Positions 1-8,849 of a DNA stretch of 44,264 nucleotides are shown piece by piece. The notes below the pieces were generated by a model, which did not search any database, was not told where the DNA came from, and worked only from the letters and a program-made list of their open reading frames with translations. The stretch lies in assembly GCA_022448245.1 (NCBI GenBank), contig JAKVCO010000027.1, positions 1 to 44,264 of the forward strand, written 5' to 3'. Numbering within the stretch: position 1 is the first letter of the stretch; every line of letters begins with the position of its first letter. The position numbers and the translations under genes are program-made. This DNA is from Paracoccaceae bacterium. Lineage in GTDB: Bacteria > Pseudomonadota > Alphaproteobacteria > Rhodobacterales > Rhodobacteraceae.

Positions 1-2
1 AG

Positions 3-44
3 CATTTGCAGGGCTATTACATCGGGCATCCGCAACCCTTCTAA
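3..44 (+). CDS. C-terminal tail of an EAL-domain protein (partial)
   Basis: Only the last 13 codons are in the window. The frame from base 3 reads HLQGYYIGHPQPF and stops at TAA 42-44. A G-Y-x-I/F-G-x-P-x-P ending is typical of the C-terminus of EAL cyclic-di-GMP phosphodiesterase domains. The identification rests on this short match alone, so other proteins cannot be excluded. The frame is open to the left edge. Confidence 0.45.
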   Translation, partial: HLQGYYIGHPQPF

Positions 45-296
45 GCGCTGGAAAGCGCCTAGCGCCGTCGGCCGCCACTAGCGTGCGACCCTTCTCAAAT
101 TCATGAGCGCTCGTCCTGTGTCCATCGTCATCTCCTAAGCCGGGCCGAGAACCGTTGCGCTGGGTCAGCCGCCGCTTAGAGTAGCGAGACCGCCAAAATG
201 GCGTTCACGTTTTGCGAGGCATGGCGCCCGAGATTGGCGCAGCGTTGCACTGCATGAAAATTCTTTGCTGTCGCGCAAAAACGGGGGGCGGATTTC
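45..296. other. Intergenic region upstream of the kef-like pair
   Basis: About 250 bases without a convincing gene. A small inverted repeat (GCGCT-GGAA-AGCGC, 45-58) lies directly after the EAL-type stop. It has no T tract and is a weak candidate for transcript-end processing. I see no clear sigma70 promoter. The short open frames here lack coding character. Confidence 0.4.
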
Positions 297-902
297 GTGG
301 CGAAAGAATTGGTGCTCTATGCACATCCCGGTCAGCGGTTCAGTCGTGCGAACGTTGCCATGACGAAGGCTGCGTCAGATATCGAAGGGATCACATTTGT
401 TGATCTCTACGCCGAGTATCCCCGGCACGATATCAACGTCGAGAAGGAGCAGGCGCGCCTCGTCGCCCATGACGTGATCCTCTTTCAGTTCCCGGTGTTT
501 TGGTATTCATCCCCAAGTCTTCTGAAGGAATGGCAAGACCTCGCCTTGCAGTATGGCTTTGCCTACGGACACGATGGCAAGGCACTTGAGGGAAAGACGC
601 TGATGCTCGCCGTCACCGCCGGGGGGCCGGAGGACGCCTATCGCAAAGGCGGCTATCAGCAGCACGCCCTTCGCGATTTTCTGGTGCCGTTCCAGCAAAC
701 TGCCGGGCTCTGCGGGATGAAGTTTGCGCCGCCCTTCGCGCTCTACGGCGCGCTGGGCGCAAAGGAAGATCAAGAAATCGCCAGCCACGCGTCGGCCTAT
801 GCAACGCTTCTTGCCGCGATCAGGGACGATGCGTTCGACCTCTTGGAAGACGACAGCGCTGTCGTCCAGGCCTCAACACTTTCCACGCGAATGAAAGGGT
901 AG
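297..902 (+). CDS. NAD(P)H oxidoreductase of the flavodoxin-like KefF/MdaB family
   Basis: This 201-residue protein has a flavodoxin-like fold. It opens with a beta strand and phosphate-binding loop (KELVLYAHPG, residues 3-12) and contains the family stretch FQFPVFWYSSPSLLKEWQD near residues 63-81 and VTAGGPEDAY near 106-115. These are typical of FMN-dependent quinone reductases such as KefF, which in E. coli is the ancillary subunit of the KefC K+ efflux system. The start is GTG at 297. The stop (TAG) is 3 bases before the antiporter gene, so the two are co-transcribed and probably form an electrophile-responsive or redox-responsive efflux pair. The family call is firm; the ancillary role is inferred from position. 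Confidence 0.85.
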   Translation: MAKELVLYAHPGQRFSRANVAMTKAASDIEGITFVDLYAEYPRHDINVEKEQARLVAHDVILFQFPVFWYSSPSLLKEWQDLALQYGFAYGHDGKALEGKTLMLAVTAGGPEDAYRKGGYQQHALRDFLVPFQQTAGLCGMKFAPPFALYGALGAKEDQEIASHASAYATLLAAIRDDAFDLLEDDSAVVQASTLSTRMKG

Positions 903-905
903 GGC

Positions 906-2861
906 ATGGCAGAGTTCCTTCTGCTCGCATTCATTTTCCTCATTGCCGGGGTCATTGCCGTACCCATCGCATCCCGGCTCGGTCTCGGATCGGTTCTGGG
1001 TTATCTGATCGCGGGGGTCGTGATCGGGCCTTTGCTGGCCACGCTCGGCGTCGACGTTATCTCAATTCAGCACTTTGCTGAGTTCGGCGTTGTGATGATG
1101 CTCTTCCTCGTTGGCTTGGAGCTTGAGCCGCGAATGCTCTGGTCCATGCGGGCCAAGCTCTTAGGCCTCGGCGGCTTACAGGTTGCCGGAACGACGGCTT
1201 TGGTGACCGCGATCGCGATGGCCTTTGGACAACCTTGGACGATCGCACTGGCTATCGGGATGGTGCTGGCGCTGTCGTCGACGGCCATCGTTCTGCAAAC
1301 ACTGAACGAAAAGGGATTGATGCGCTCAGACGAGGGACAATCCAGCTTCTCGGTGCTGCTATTCCAAGACATCGCCGTGATCCCGATGCTCGCGTTCATC
1401 CCGCTTCTGGCGATGCCGGAGCTGATGGATGTGGCGCATGGAGCAGCTGATGCCGCCCACGGGGACGGCCATGGGGGCGGCCACGGCGATGCCCATGGAG
1501 ATGATCACGGTGATGGCCACGGCATGAACCTGAGCATCGTTGACGGCCTCAATGGTTGGCAGACGACGCTGGTCACATTTGGCGCAATCGGTGCCGTCGT
1601 CTTCCTCGGCAACTACCTGACGCGGCCGATCTTTCGCTTCATCGCGATGGCTGGTCCGCGCGAACTCTTCGTGGCCACGGCCCTTCTCTTCGTCGTTGGC
1701 ATCGCGCTGCTGATGATGGCTGTAGGCTTGTCGCCGGCGCTGGGCACCTTCCTGGCGGGCGTGGTTCTCGCCAACAGCGAATACCGGCATGAGCTGGAGA
1801 GCGATATCGATCCGTTCCGAGGCCTCTTGCTGGGTCTGTTCTTCATCACGGTCGGCGCGGCCATCGATTTCGACCTTCTCTTTAGCAATATCGGAGCCGT
1901 CGTCGGTATGACGATCGGGCTTATCCTGCTGAAGGCGCTGGTGCTGCTTGCGCTGGCCTACATCTTCAAGCTGCAGGGCGCGGATAAGTGGCTCTTTGAT
2001 TTGGGGCTCGCACAGGCGGGTGAGTTCGGTTTCGTCTTGCTGTCGTTCACCACGGCCAATCAGGTCATTCCTCAATCTGTCGCGGATCAGCTCTTGCTGG
2101 TGGTCGCTCTGTCCATGCTGATCACGCCACTTCTCTTCATCCTTTACGAACGGATGATCGCACCGAAGTTCAGCAATGATCAGCAAGCGGAAGCGGACGT
2201 GATTGATGAACCCGGCGATATCATCATCGCCGGCCACGGGCGGGTCGGCGGTATTGTGAACCGCATGCTGCGCGCGGCGGGCTACACGACCACAGTTCTC
2301 GACTACAGCGCCTCCCAGCTGGAGATGCTTCGGAACTTTGGCTTCAAGATCTTCTTTGGCGACGCAACGCGGGCTGACCTGTTGCACGCGGCGGGGATTG
2401 AGAATGCAAAGCTTCTGGTGATTGCCATCGAAGGGAAAGAGCAGATCAACACGCTGGTGCATTACGTGCGCCACAACCACCCGCATGTGCCCATTGTCGC
2501 GCGGGCCATCGACCGGCAACATGTCTACGATCTTTATGCTGCCGGGGTTCGGGAGATCATGCGCGAGACGTTTGATTCAAGCGTTCGAATGGGTCGTAGC
2601 GCCTATGAGGTCCTTGGCATGCATGCGTTCGAGGCCGAGCTTTTGGCCAAGAAGTTTGCGGAAGACGATCGTCACATCATCGCGCTTCTCGCCGAGCTTC
2701 ATGACCCCGACATCCCGGCCTCGGAAAACGAGGCCTATGTCGCCAAGTCGAAGGAACTCATGGAAGAACGCGAGTCCCAGATCTTTGGAAAGGGCAACGC
2801 CTTCGCGGTGGAGAAGAACACCGGTTGGACACCGCCTGGTCAGAAGATCGAACGCGAATAA
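906..2861 (+). CDS. CPA2 cation/proton antiporter with TrkA-N domain, KefB/KefC type
   Basis: The 651-residue inner-membrane protein has an N-terminal Na+/H+ exchanger-type domain (about residues 1-415, roughly twelve hydrophobic segments) with the Kef motif LLFQDIAVIP at 151-160. A cytoplasmic Rossmann RCK/TrkA-N domain starts near residue 436, with GHGRVG at 443-448. It should mediate K+ efflux coupled to H+ entry, gated by ligand at the RCK domain. Between two membrane segments lies a histidine-rich loop (residues 178-206: seven His at four-residue spacing after the first, mixed with Gly and Asp), which is not part of the E. coli proteins. The gene follows a KefF-like gene after 3 bases, which supports a Kef-type system. 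Confidence 0.92.
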   Translation: MAEFLLLAFIFLIAGVIAVPIASRLGLGSVLGYLIAGVVIGPLLATLGVDVISIQHFAEFGVVMMLFLVGLELEPRMLWSMRAKLLGLGGLQVAGTTALVTAIAMAFGQPWTIALAIGMVLALSSTAIVLQTLNEKGLMRSDEGQSSFSVLLFQDIAVIPMLAFIPLLAMPELMDVAHGAADAAHGDGHGGGHGDAHGDDHGDGHGMNLSIVDGLNGWQTTLVTFGAIGAVVFLGNYLTRPIFRFIAMAGPRELFVATALLFVVGIALLMMAVGLSPALGTFLAGVVLANSEYRHELESDIDPFRGLLLGLFFITVGAAIDFDLLFSNIGAVVGMTIGLILLKALVLLALAYIFKLQGADKWLFDLGLAQAGEFGFVLLSFTTANQVIPQSVADQLLLVVALSMLITPLLFILYERMIAPKFSNDQQAEADVIDEPGDIIIAGHGRVGGIVNRMLRAAGYTTTVLDYSASQLEMLRNFGFKIFFGDATRADLLHAAGIENAKLLVIAIEGKEQINTLVHYVRHNHPHVPIVARAIDRQHVYDLYAAGVREIMRETFDSSVRMGRSAYEVLGMHAFEAELLAKKFAEDDRHIIALLAELHDPDIPASENEAYVAKSKELMEERESQIFGKGNAFAVEKNTGWTPPGQKIERE

Positions 2862-2867
2862 GCGCTG

Positions 2868-3686
2868 CTAGTCGCCGTTGCTCGGCTTTTTGAGGCCGGG
2901 CACAGCGTAGGGGACTGCCTCGCGATAGGCATCGAATTGCGCGCCGTACCGCTCCTTGAACCGCGCTTCTTTGCGGCGCGGGGCCAGCAGGCAGTAGGCG
3001 GTCAAAACGACGGCCAAAGCCAGTTGGTCCGGGGTCCAGATAGGCACGGTCCATAGCGTCAACGCGAAGGAGACGTATATCGGCTGCCTAATGATCCTGA
3101 AGAGGCCGCGGGTGGGCATGCTTGGAAAGACGGGCTTGATGCCTTGTGCCAGCGACATCCATCCCAGGGCGCCTGACTGCACTTCCGCGCCGGCGTCATA
3201 GCTCGCCCAGATGAGCAGGAGCCATGACAGGGTATAGGCCGCGCAGATGATGTAGAACGTCGTGCCTTCGGCCTGCCACCACACGATCCCGCTCGGTGTC
3301 CAAAACGCGAAGAGCGCAAAGAGCTGCAGCGACGCGATCAGGGCAAAGGTCGTGGTGCCCAGTGTCTGCGCGTATTCGGCAGGTGCCACCCACCGAAGCG
3401 CAGCCCGTCCCCGTTTGCTGAGCAGCATTGAGTGGCTCAACGGGAATTGCAGCACCAGAAAGACATTCGCCACATAAGACCAAGGCGCGGGCACGCGGCC
3501 CAAGCTTTCGCTCATGCCAAAGAACATGCCCACGATCATTGCGAGAACGGCCAGCGCAAAGGCCAGATGGCACGCCGCGCCATAGCCAAATGCAATGGCG
3601 ATGCGCCTGCGCCCGGGTGGCAAGTGCAATAGGCCCATGACGAGCCGGATCAGGCGGGCAAAGGGTGTGGTTTCAGCGTGTTTCAC
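2868..3686 (-). CDS. Membrane protein with an isoprenylcysteine methyltransferase-like C-terminus
   Basis: The protein is about 272 residues with several hydrophobic segments. The C-terminal stretch RQPIYVSFALTLWTVP, later ARFKERYG and YREAVPYAVPG, matches the pattern of ICMT/PEMT-like integral-membrane methyltransferases (NnrU and related families). The chosen start is GTG 3686, because the following LIRLVMGLLHLPPGRRR looks like part of the conserved N-terminus. ATG 3638 would give 256 residues. It converges on the Kef-type gene with only 6 bases between stops. The substrate is unknown, and methyltransferase activity is inferred from family resemblance only. Confidence 0.65.
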   Translation of the reverse strand: MKHAETTPFARLIRLVMGLLHLPPGRRRIAIAFGYGAACHLAFALAVLAMIVGMFFGMSESLGRVPAPWSYVANVFLVLQFPLSHSMLLSKRGRAALRWVAPAEYAQTLGTTTFALIASLQLFALFAFWTPSGIVWWQAEGTTFYIICAAYTLSWLLLIWASYDAGAEVQSGALGWMSLAQGIKPVFPSMPTRGLFRIIRQPIYVSFALTLWTVPIWTPDQLALAVVLTAYCLLAPRRKEARFKERYGAQFDAYREAVPYAVPGLKKPSNGD

Positions 3687-3819
3687 GTCTCGGCAGATAG
3701 GCCGCGCAGGGTACAATCCAGCTTTCCTGACGATGCGTCGCAGCGTTCTGCGCTGCGGCACTGGACGTCCGTGAAAGCTGCCTAAATCTCCAAGGGTCAC
3801 CGCAAGACGAGGAACTCCC

Positions 3820-4461
3820 ATGGAAAAGCGTCTTTTGATCGTTGGCTCGACCTCGGGCATCGGCAAGCATTGTATGGAGCAGGCACTTTTCCGTGGCATG
3901 CAGGTTCGGGCTTTTGCGCGAACAGCCGATACTCTGCAGCCCCACGCATCGCTCGATCGCATGGTGGGGGATGCGACCAAGCCCGAGGACGTTGAGCGCG
4001 CGCTGAAGGGCGTTGATGCCGTCATCGTCACGCTTGGTATCCGCGAGAGGCTCGCCATGCTGTGGGAAAGGGAAACGCTGTTTTCCAAGAGCACAGAAGT
4101 GCTGTTGTCTCAGATGGTGCAGGCCGGAGTGTCGCGGCTCGTGGTGGTGACGGGCTACGGTGCAGGGCGCAGCCAGCGATCAATGATGCGCCTCGCACGC
4201 GTCGGGCATGGTCTGGTTCTGGGGCGGGTCTACGAGGACAAGACACGTCAGGAAGCGCTAATCGAAACGAGCGATCTGGCGTGGACCATTGCGCGACCCG
4301 TCATACTAACGAACCGCCCAGCTGCGGGCGCTGCGCGCGTCCTTGAAGACCCTGCAACGTGGCGCAATGGGTTTGTGTCGCGCGAAGCTGTTGCGTCCTA
4401 TCTGCTGGATGCCGTGGAGCATGATTTGAACGTTCAGATGGACGTCGTGCTCTCCAGCTAA
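3820..4461 (+). CDS. NAD(P)-binding Rossmann protein (atypical SDR, NmrA/YwnB-like)
   Basis: The 213-residue protein starts with a dinucleotide-binding loop (LLIVGSTSGIGKHC, residues 5-18). An acidic residue pair then marks DAT/GVDAVIVTLG around residues 50-70, typical of atypical short-chain dehydrogenases that bind NAD(P)H. The canonical Tyr-x3-Lys catalytic pair is not obvious; the strand-4 region reads RLVVVTGYGAG. It could be a reductase or a redox-sensing Rossmann protein. It stops 7 bases before the convergent LysR gene and is probably transcribed alone. Confidence 0.75.
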   Translation: MEKRLLIVGSTSGIGKHCMEQALFRGMQVRAFARTADTLQPHASLDRMVGDATKPEDVERALKGVDAVIVTLGIRERLAMLWERETLFSKSTEVLLSQMVQAGVSRLVVVTGYGAGRSQRSMMRLARVGHGLVLGRVYEDKTRQEALIETSDLAWTIARPVILTNRPAAGAARVLEDPATWRNGFVSREAVASYLLDAVEHDLNVQMDVVLSS

Positions 4462-4468
4462 GGGCAGG

Positions 4469-5350
4469 CTATTTTCCGATGAAGTCGCTTCGTCTTTCGA
4501 TGAGGGCCGCACCGAGGTAGTCGACAAGAAGGCGCGCGCGCTTCACGCGTCGCAGCCCGCTGTGCAGCAGGATCCAAGTCGACCGCCTCTGGTCGAGCTT
4601 TGTGCCCGGCACGCGCTGAAGCTCCGGAAAGACTGACGGCACCCAGTTGGCCAGGAAGGTCATGCCCGCTCCAGCGCGTGCCAGGTGCAGATGCATTTGT
4701 GGGTCTTCAATGGCGTGCCGCACCCGCGCTTGGGAAAATGGTGTGTTTTCGACCATGGCCTTCATTTCTGGCACGTCCCCATATCCGATCCACGTAAGCC
4801 CTTGGCCCTTGGCACCAGCCGCTGGCAGCGCCGCGTCGATGTAACTGCGCGCCGCAAAGGTTCCGATGGACAGGGGGAAGAGCTTTCGGCCCACGGCATC
4901 TTCGTCCACCTCGAGGACGTGCCGGATGGAGATATCCGTCTCGTCTTTCTCGATGGAGTCGAGGAAGTACGACAGCTTTAGCTCGATCTCGATGTCGGGA
5001 TAGAGGTCCGCAAATTCCGCCAGCACCGGTGCGAGCAGATAGTGCGCCGTCAAAGGGTCCGCCGACAGGCGCAGGCTTCCGGACGCTTCTCGGTCCAACC
5101 CCTTCACCGCACTGAACCCTTTCAACAGCGAGGTCTCGGCCTCCAAAGCTTGCGGCAGCAATCGCCTGCCGGCTGCGGTGAGTGTCAGCCCCGCAGCGTT
5201 GCGCCGAAAGAGAGAAGTGCTGAGCTGCGCCTCCAGCGCTTCGATCTGGCGACGGACGGTCGCGTGGGTGCCATCCAACTGCTCTGCACCGGCCCGCAGC
5301 GAGCCCGTCCGCGCAACGGCGAGAAAGGCGGGGAGAGATTTCCAATCCAT
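4469..5350 (-). CDS. LysR-family transcriptional regulator
   Basis: The 293-residue protein has an N-terminal winged HTH (residues 1-60: LPAFLAVARTGSLRAGAEQL, then THATVRRQIEALE) and a two-lobed effector domain beginning near residue 90, as usual for LysR proteins. It is divergent from the dehydrogenase gene at 5450, with 99 bases between the start codons. By the usual LysR logic it probably controls that gene and itself. Inverted GATCC/GGATC motifs lie in the shared region. Confidence 0.93.
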   Translation of the reverse strand: MDWKSLPAFLAVARTGSLRAGAEQLDGTHATVRRQIEALEAQLSTSLFRRNAAGLTLTAAGRRLLPQALEAETSLLKGFSAVKGLDREASGSLRLSADPLTAHYLLAPVLAEFADLYPDIEIELKLSYFLDSIEKDETDISIRHVLEVDEDAVGRKLFPLSIGTFAARSYIDAALPAAGAKGQGLTWIGYGDVPEMKAMVENTPFSQARVRHAIEDPQMHLHLARAGAGMTFLANWVPSVFPELQRVPGTKLDQRRSTWILLHSGLRRVKRARLLVDYLGAALIERRSDFIGK

Positions 5351-5367
5351 TCCAGTGGTGCGTTTTT

Positions 5368-5403
5368 GATCCGATAAGGATCATATTAGGCAATTATAGG
5401 ATC
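5368..5403. promoter_or_regulatory. Putative LysR operator in the divergent promoter region
   Basis: A perfect inverted repeat GATCC-gataa-GGATC (5368-5382) is followed 16 bases later by a third GGATC (5399-5403). The array sits between the divergent LysR and dehydrogenase starts, where LysR regulators usually bind dyad sites of about 15 bp. The assignment to this regulator is inferred from position. Confidence 0.45.
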
Positions 5404-5449
5404 GAAATACACCCTCTATCTCCTTCGACAGTCATCAAAGGAGATCACT

Positions 5450-6430
5450 ATGGAAAATACTCTCAACGCTTGGGATGTAAGCCACTACGGCGGACCCGAC
5501 GTCCTCGTTCCTGTCACCCGTCCTATTTCTCGCCCCAAGGCGGGTCAGGTTCTGATCCGGATCCGGGCCTCTGCGGTATCGCGCGCCGACGGCATGATGC
5601 GTGCAGGGCAACCTAAGTTTGCACGCCTGTTTTTGGGCCTGTGCCGGCCACGCGCCAGCTTGTCGGGCACGTGCTTTTCTGGCGATATCGTGGCCGTAGA
5701 TGAGGGTGTCGCGGACTTCAAAGTGGGCGACGCTGTGCTTGGCGAGGCCGGAATGCAGTTCGGCGCCAACGCCACCCATCTTTGCATGGACGCGCAAGGC
5801 AGCCTCGTCGTGAAGCCCAATGCCGTGTCCTATGAGGAGGGGGCAACGCTTTGCGACGGTGCCATGACGTCTTGGCATTTTCTGACACGTGTCACCCAGG
5901 TTCGACCGGGTGAGAAGATCCTGATCTTGGGCGGGGCAGGTAGCCTAGGAACGGCCGCGGTCCAATTCGCAAGCGCCTTGGGCGCTGAGGTCAGCGCCAC
6001 TGCAAGCGCGCGTAATCATGATCTCCTCCGGAACCTAGGCGCTGATCATGCGATCGACTACCGCGCTACAGACCCGCTCAAACGAGGCATGAATTACGAC
6101 ATCATTTTCGACACGCTAGGCGTCGCGACATATGGCGCGGCCAAACCGGCTTTGGCCAAGGGCGGGCGCTACCTATGCCCGGTTCTGGGGCTTCGGCTCT
6201 TCCGCGACATGCTTCTGAGCTCTGTTTTCGGCGGAAAACGGGCCAAGTTCGCGGCGGCAGGCATGGCTCCACCGGCTGTGCACCGGGAAGAATTGTCGGA
6301 AGTGATCGCGCTGATGGGCGAACAGAAATTCGCGCCAGTCATGGACCGGACGTATCCGTTCTCTGACTTGGTCGAGGCGCACCGCTACGTCGAAGCCGGA
6401 CATAAGCGTGGAAACGTGGTGATCGTCTGA
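5450..6430 (+). CDS. Zinc-free medium-chain dehydrogenase/quinone oxidoreductase-like protein
   Basis: The 326-residue protein has an MDR fold. It comprises a GroES-like N-terminal domain (Y-GGPDVL near 14-19, then a long loop), a cofactor domain with GGAGSLGTAAVQFASALGAE (about residues 161-180) and NLGADHAIDY. I do not see the zinc-ligand cysteine cluster of alcohol dehydrogenases, so it belongs with NADPH quinone oxidoreductases or enoyl reductases. It has a strong ribosome site (AAGGAG) before ATG 5450 and is divergent from the LysR gene that probably regulates it. Confidence 0.88.
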   Translation: MENTLNAWDVSHYGGPDVLVPVTRPISRPKAGQVLIRIRASAVSRADGMMRAGQPKFARLFLGLCRPRASLSGTCFSGDIVAVDEGVADFKVGDAVLGEAGMQFGANATHLCMDAQGSLVVKPNAVSYEEGATLCDGAMTSWHFLTRVTQVRPGEKILILGGAGSLGTAAVQFASALGAEVSATASARNHDLLRNLGADHAIDYRATDPLKRGMNYDIIFDTLGVATYGAAKPALAKGGRYLCPVLGLRLFRDMLLSSVFGGKRAKFAAAGMAPPAVHREELSEVIALMGEQKFAPVMDRTYPFSDLVEAHRYVEAGHKRGNVVIV

Positions 6431-6499
6431 CGCCACTTCTTCGCTCGCTCATATGGGTGCCGCGGTTGCTTGGAGCGCCGATCAAGCAGCCGCCCCCAT

Positions 6500-6518
6500 G
6501 ATGAGGAGAGACCTCATC
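6500..6518. repeat. Inverted repeat downstream of the dehydrogenase gene
   Basis: Perfect 7-bp arms GATGAGG and CCTCATC surround a 5-base loop, 70 bases after the dehydrogenase stop. The T tract expected of an intrinsic terminator is missing. It may be a weak terminator, an RNA-stability hairpin or an operator. Confidence 0.35.
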
Positions 6519-6583
6519 GCTCACGCTTTAGGGACTTAGAACCTTGTCCTTGATCAAAGGGCGCTGAGCTATCCCGAAAGGCC

Positions 6584-7642
6584 TTGATTGACGACACGCT
6601 TCAGGCTGTGCGGTCGAACGACCAGCTGATCGCGGGCGTCGCGCGGCAAGAAAATATTCTGGCAATCAACGCCAAGATCGAGGCCGCTCGCGCGGGCGAT
6701 CTGGGGCGCGGTTTCTCGGTCGTCGCCAACGCGATCAATGAGCTGTCGCAACAGACCGGAACCGCAGCGGTTCAGATCTCCGAAAGCGTGGATAACCTCG
6801 CCAATTGGGTTTTGGAGATTGCCGAGGAGTCCCAGAATATCGCCGCGCAGGCCGCTGAGGTGATCGACAAGGCGACTGAGAGCGATGTGAACCTGAGCCA
6901 GCTGCAGTCCACGCTGAAGACCAGTCAGGGGCAGATGTCAAAAATCGCCGCCGACATTGCCCATATGCGCAACGCGGTCGCCCGGTTCGGACCGTCGGTC
7001 ACCGATATCGATTCCTCAATCCAGGAAACCACCGAAGGGATATCAGTCGCCCGCGCGCGTACGGACCGCTTGGTGGATATCGCCTAGGAGATGGTTCAAA
7101 GCGCGGCGGCGGCCGGCGGGTCGGCGTTTGACATGCCCTTCACCACCTACGTTCAGTCGGTCGCAGCCCAGATATCGCAGCAGTTCACCTCGGCTGTGGC
7201 GGACAGTGTAATCTCCGAAGACGACCTCTTTGATACGGCCTACACGTCCATTGCGGATGCGAACCCGCGCCAGTTCAAGACACACTTCAAACACTTCACA
7301 GACCAGGTGCTGCCTGAGCTTCAAGAAGCCGCGCTGGATTTCGATGAGAGCGTTGTTTTCTGCGGAGCGGTTGATCTCAACGGCTATTTGCCAACCCACA
7401 ATCACAAGTTCTCACGCCCGCAGAGCGATGATCCGGTATGGAACGCCGCGCATTGCCGAAATCGCCGGATCTTTGATGATAGCGTCCGGCTCAAGGCGGG
7501 TCGCAGCATTTCACTTTTCCTGTAGTAGACCTACCGCCGCGATAGGGGCGGGGGAGAGTTTGCGATGATGAAAGATATCTCCGCGCTCATTTACGTGGGC
7601 ACGAAGCATTGGGGCGGGGTGCGGTTGGCCGTTCTCTTCTAG
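6584..7642 (+). pseudogene. Degraded chemotaxis-receptor-like (MCP signalling domain) gene with three in-frame TAG codons
   Basis: One continuous frame runs from TTG 6584 to TAG 7640-7642. The first part carries an MCP signalling-hairpin signature (QENILAINAKIEAARAG, then GRGFSVVANAINELSQQT). After TAG 7085-7087 the same frame continues with a C-terminal domain containing VAVDLNGYLPTHN-type sequence (here CGAVDLNGYLPTHNHKFS) and DPVWNAAHCRNRRIFDD. Two adjacent TAG codons follow at 7523-7528, and then TYRRDRGGGEFAMMKD and KHWGGVRLAVLF complete the domain. No frameshift is needed. The N-terminus is also missing, since a stop lies 33 bases upstream and there is no sensor or membrane part. Remnants this long without indels suggest recent inactivation. 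Confidence 0.82.
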
Positions 7643-7760
7643 CCCTGCCTCAGCCGAGAAGGGCCCTAATCAGGTGGTGACGCCTGAACGCCGTGCGCCA
7701 CTCGCGCATCTCGTTGGCACGAACGCAGAGCCCCGAAATGCGTGAAGGTGTTTGCCTCGA

Positions 7761-7776
7761 CCCCTCCTCAGAGGGG
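7761..7776 (-). terminator. Possible terminator hairpin after the sugar ABC operon
   Basis: CCCCTC-ctca-GAGGGG forms a 6-bp GC-rich hairpin 17 bases beyond the stop of the ATPase gene, the last gene of the minus-strand operon. There is no clear U tract on that strand, so this is a weak call. Confidence 0.3.
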
Positions 7777-7793
7777 CCAAGGCGGGAGGAACC

Positions 7794-8849
7794 CTAGGCC
7801 CCGGTGACGGCCAAGCCGTCTTTGTCGAAGAAGTGCAGACGCTCTTCGGGGAAGATCAGGCCGACTTTTTCGCCCGGCTTCAGCTCGGTCTCACCGCTGG
7901 CGCGCACGGTCATCTGACCTTGGCTGCCGACGTCGAGGATGATGAAGCAGTCGGCGCCGAGGTATTCGACCACGTCGATGGTGGCATCGATTGCGCCTTC
8001 GCCTGCTGCACCGATTTCGATGTGCTCAGGACGGATGCCCAGATCGACTGCCGCAGCGCCGCGCGAGTATGCACCGCCACGTCCGCCGTCGAGCATGTAG
8101 CGGTCGCCATCCGTCTTGGTCGGGATCACGTTCATTTTCGGGGAGCCGATGAACTGAGCGACAAAGCGGTTTGCAGGACGCTCATAGAGTTCGCGGGGCG
8201 ATCCGACCTGTGCGATCTTACCGAATTCGAGAACCACGATCTTGTCGGCCAGCGTCATCGCTTCGACCTGGTCGTGGGTCACGTAGATCATCGTCGCGCC
8301 AAGGCTTTGGTGCAGTTTCGCGATCTCGTAACGCATCTCCACCCGTAAGGCGGCGTCTAGGTTCGAGAGAGGCTCGTCGAAGAGGAACGCCGTGGGGTCT
8401 CGCACAATTGAACGCCCAATGGCCACGCGCTGGCGCTGCCCACCGGAGAGGTCCTTGGGCCGACGATCCAGATAGGCATCAAGCTTCAGAACTTCGGCCG
8501 CTTTGTTCACCTTCTCCGCGATTTCGGACTTCGGAGCACCGGCGGTTTTGAGCGAAAAGCCCATGTTGTCGCGCACCGACATGTGGGGATAGAGCGCGTA
8601 GCTCTGGAAAACCATGGTCAGGCCGCGCTTGGCGGGCGGCTCTGGCGTCACGTCGCGATCGTCGATCTTGATGGCCCCGCGCGAGGTCTCTTCCAGACCG
8701 CCAATCATGCGCAAAAGTGTGGACTTGCCGCAACCGGAGGGGCCGACGAAGATCACGAACTCACCGTCGTTGATCTCCAGGTCGACACCTTTGATGACCT
8801 GCACTTCGCCGTACCATTTCTCGACGGCTTCGAGTTTGATTGCTCCCAT
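7794..8849 (-). CDS. Sugar ABC transporter ATP-binding protein (MalK/UgpC/AglK type)
   Basis: The 351-residue ATPase has Walker [10 protein letters not shown] at 36-44, the signature LSGGQRQR at 134-141, Walker B AFLFDEP at 154-160, the H-loop THD near 191-193, and a C-terminal TOBE/MalK regulatory region (from about residue 240). It energises uptake through the two permeases encoded upstream. The start is ATG 8849, overlapping the glycosidase stop as TAATG, so translation is coupled. An upstream in-frame ATG at 8879 lies inside the glycosidase gene and is less likely. It is the last gene of the operon. Confidence 0.95.
   Translation of the reverse strand: MGAIKLEAVEKWYGEVQVIKGVDLEINDGEFVIFVGPSGCGKSTLLRMIGGLEETSRGAIKIDDRDVTPEPPAKRGLTMVFQSYALYPHMSVRDNMGFSLKTAGAPKSEIAEKVNKAAEVLKLDAYLDRRPKDLSGGQRQRVAIGRSIVRDPTAFLFDEPLSNLDAALRVEMRYEIAKLHQSLGATMIYVTHDQVEAMTLADKIVVLEFGKIAQVGSPRELYERPANRFVAQFIGSPKMNVIPTKTDGDRYMLDGGRGGAYSRGAAAVDLGIRPEHIEIGAAGEGAIDATIDVVEYLGADCFIILDVGSQGQMTVRASGETELKPGEKVGLIFPEERLHFFDKDGLAVTGA

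Noticed and set aside
1359..2522. A 387-codon minus-strand open frame opposite the antiporter gene.
   Set aside because: It is antisense to a clear CPA2 transporter; composition is rich in Arg, Gln and Asp as expected of a GC-rich shadow frame.
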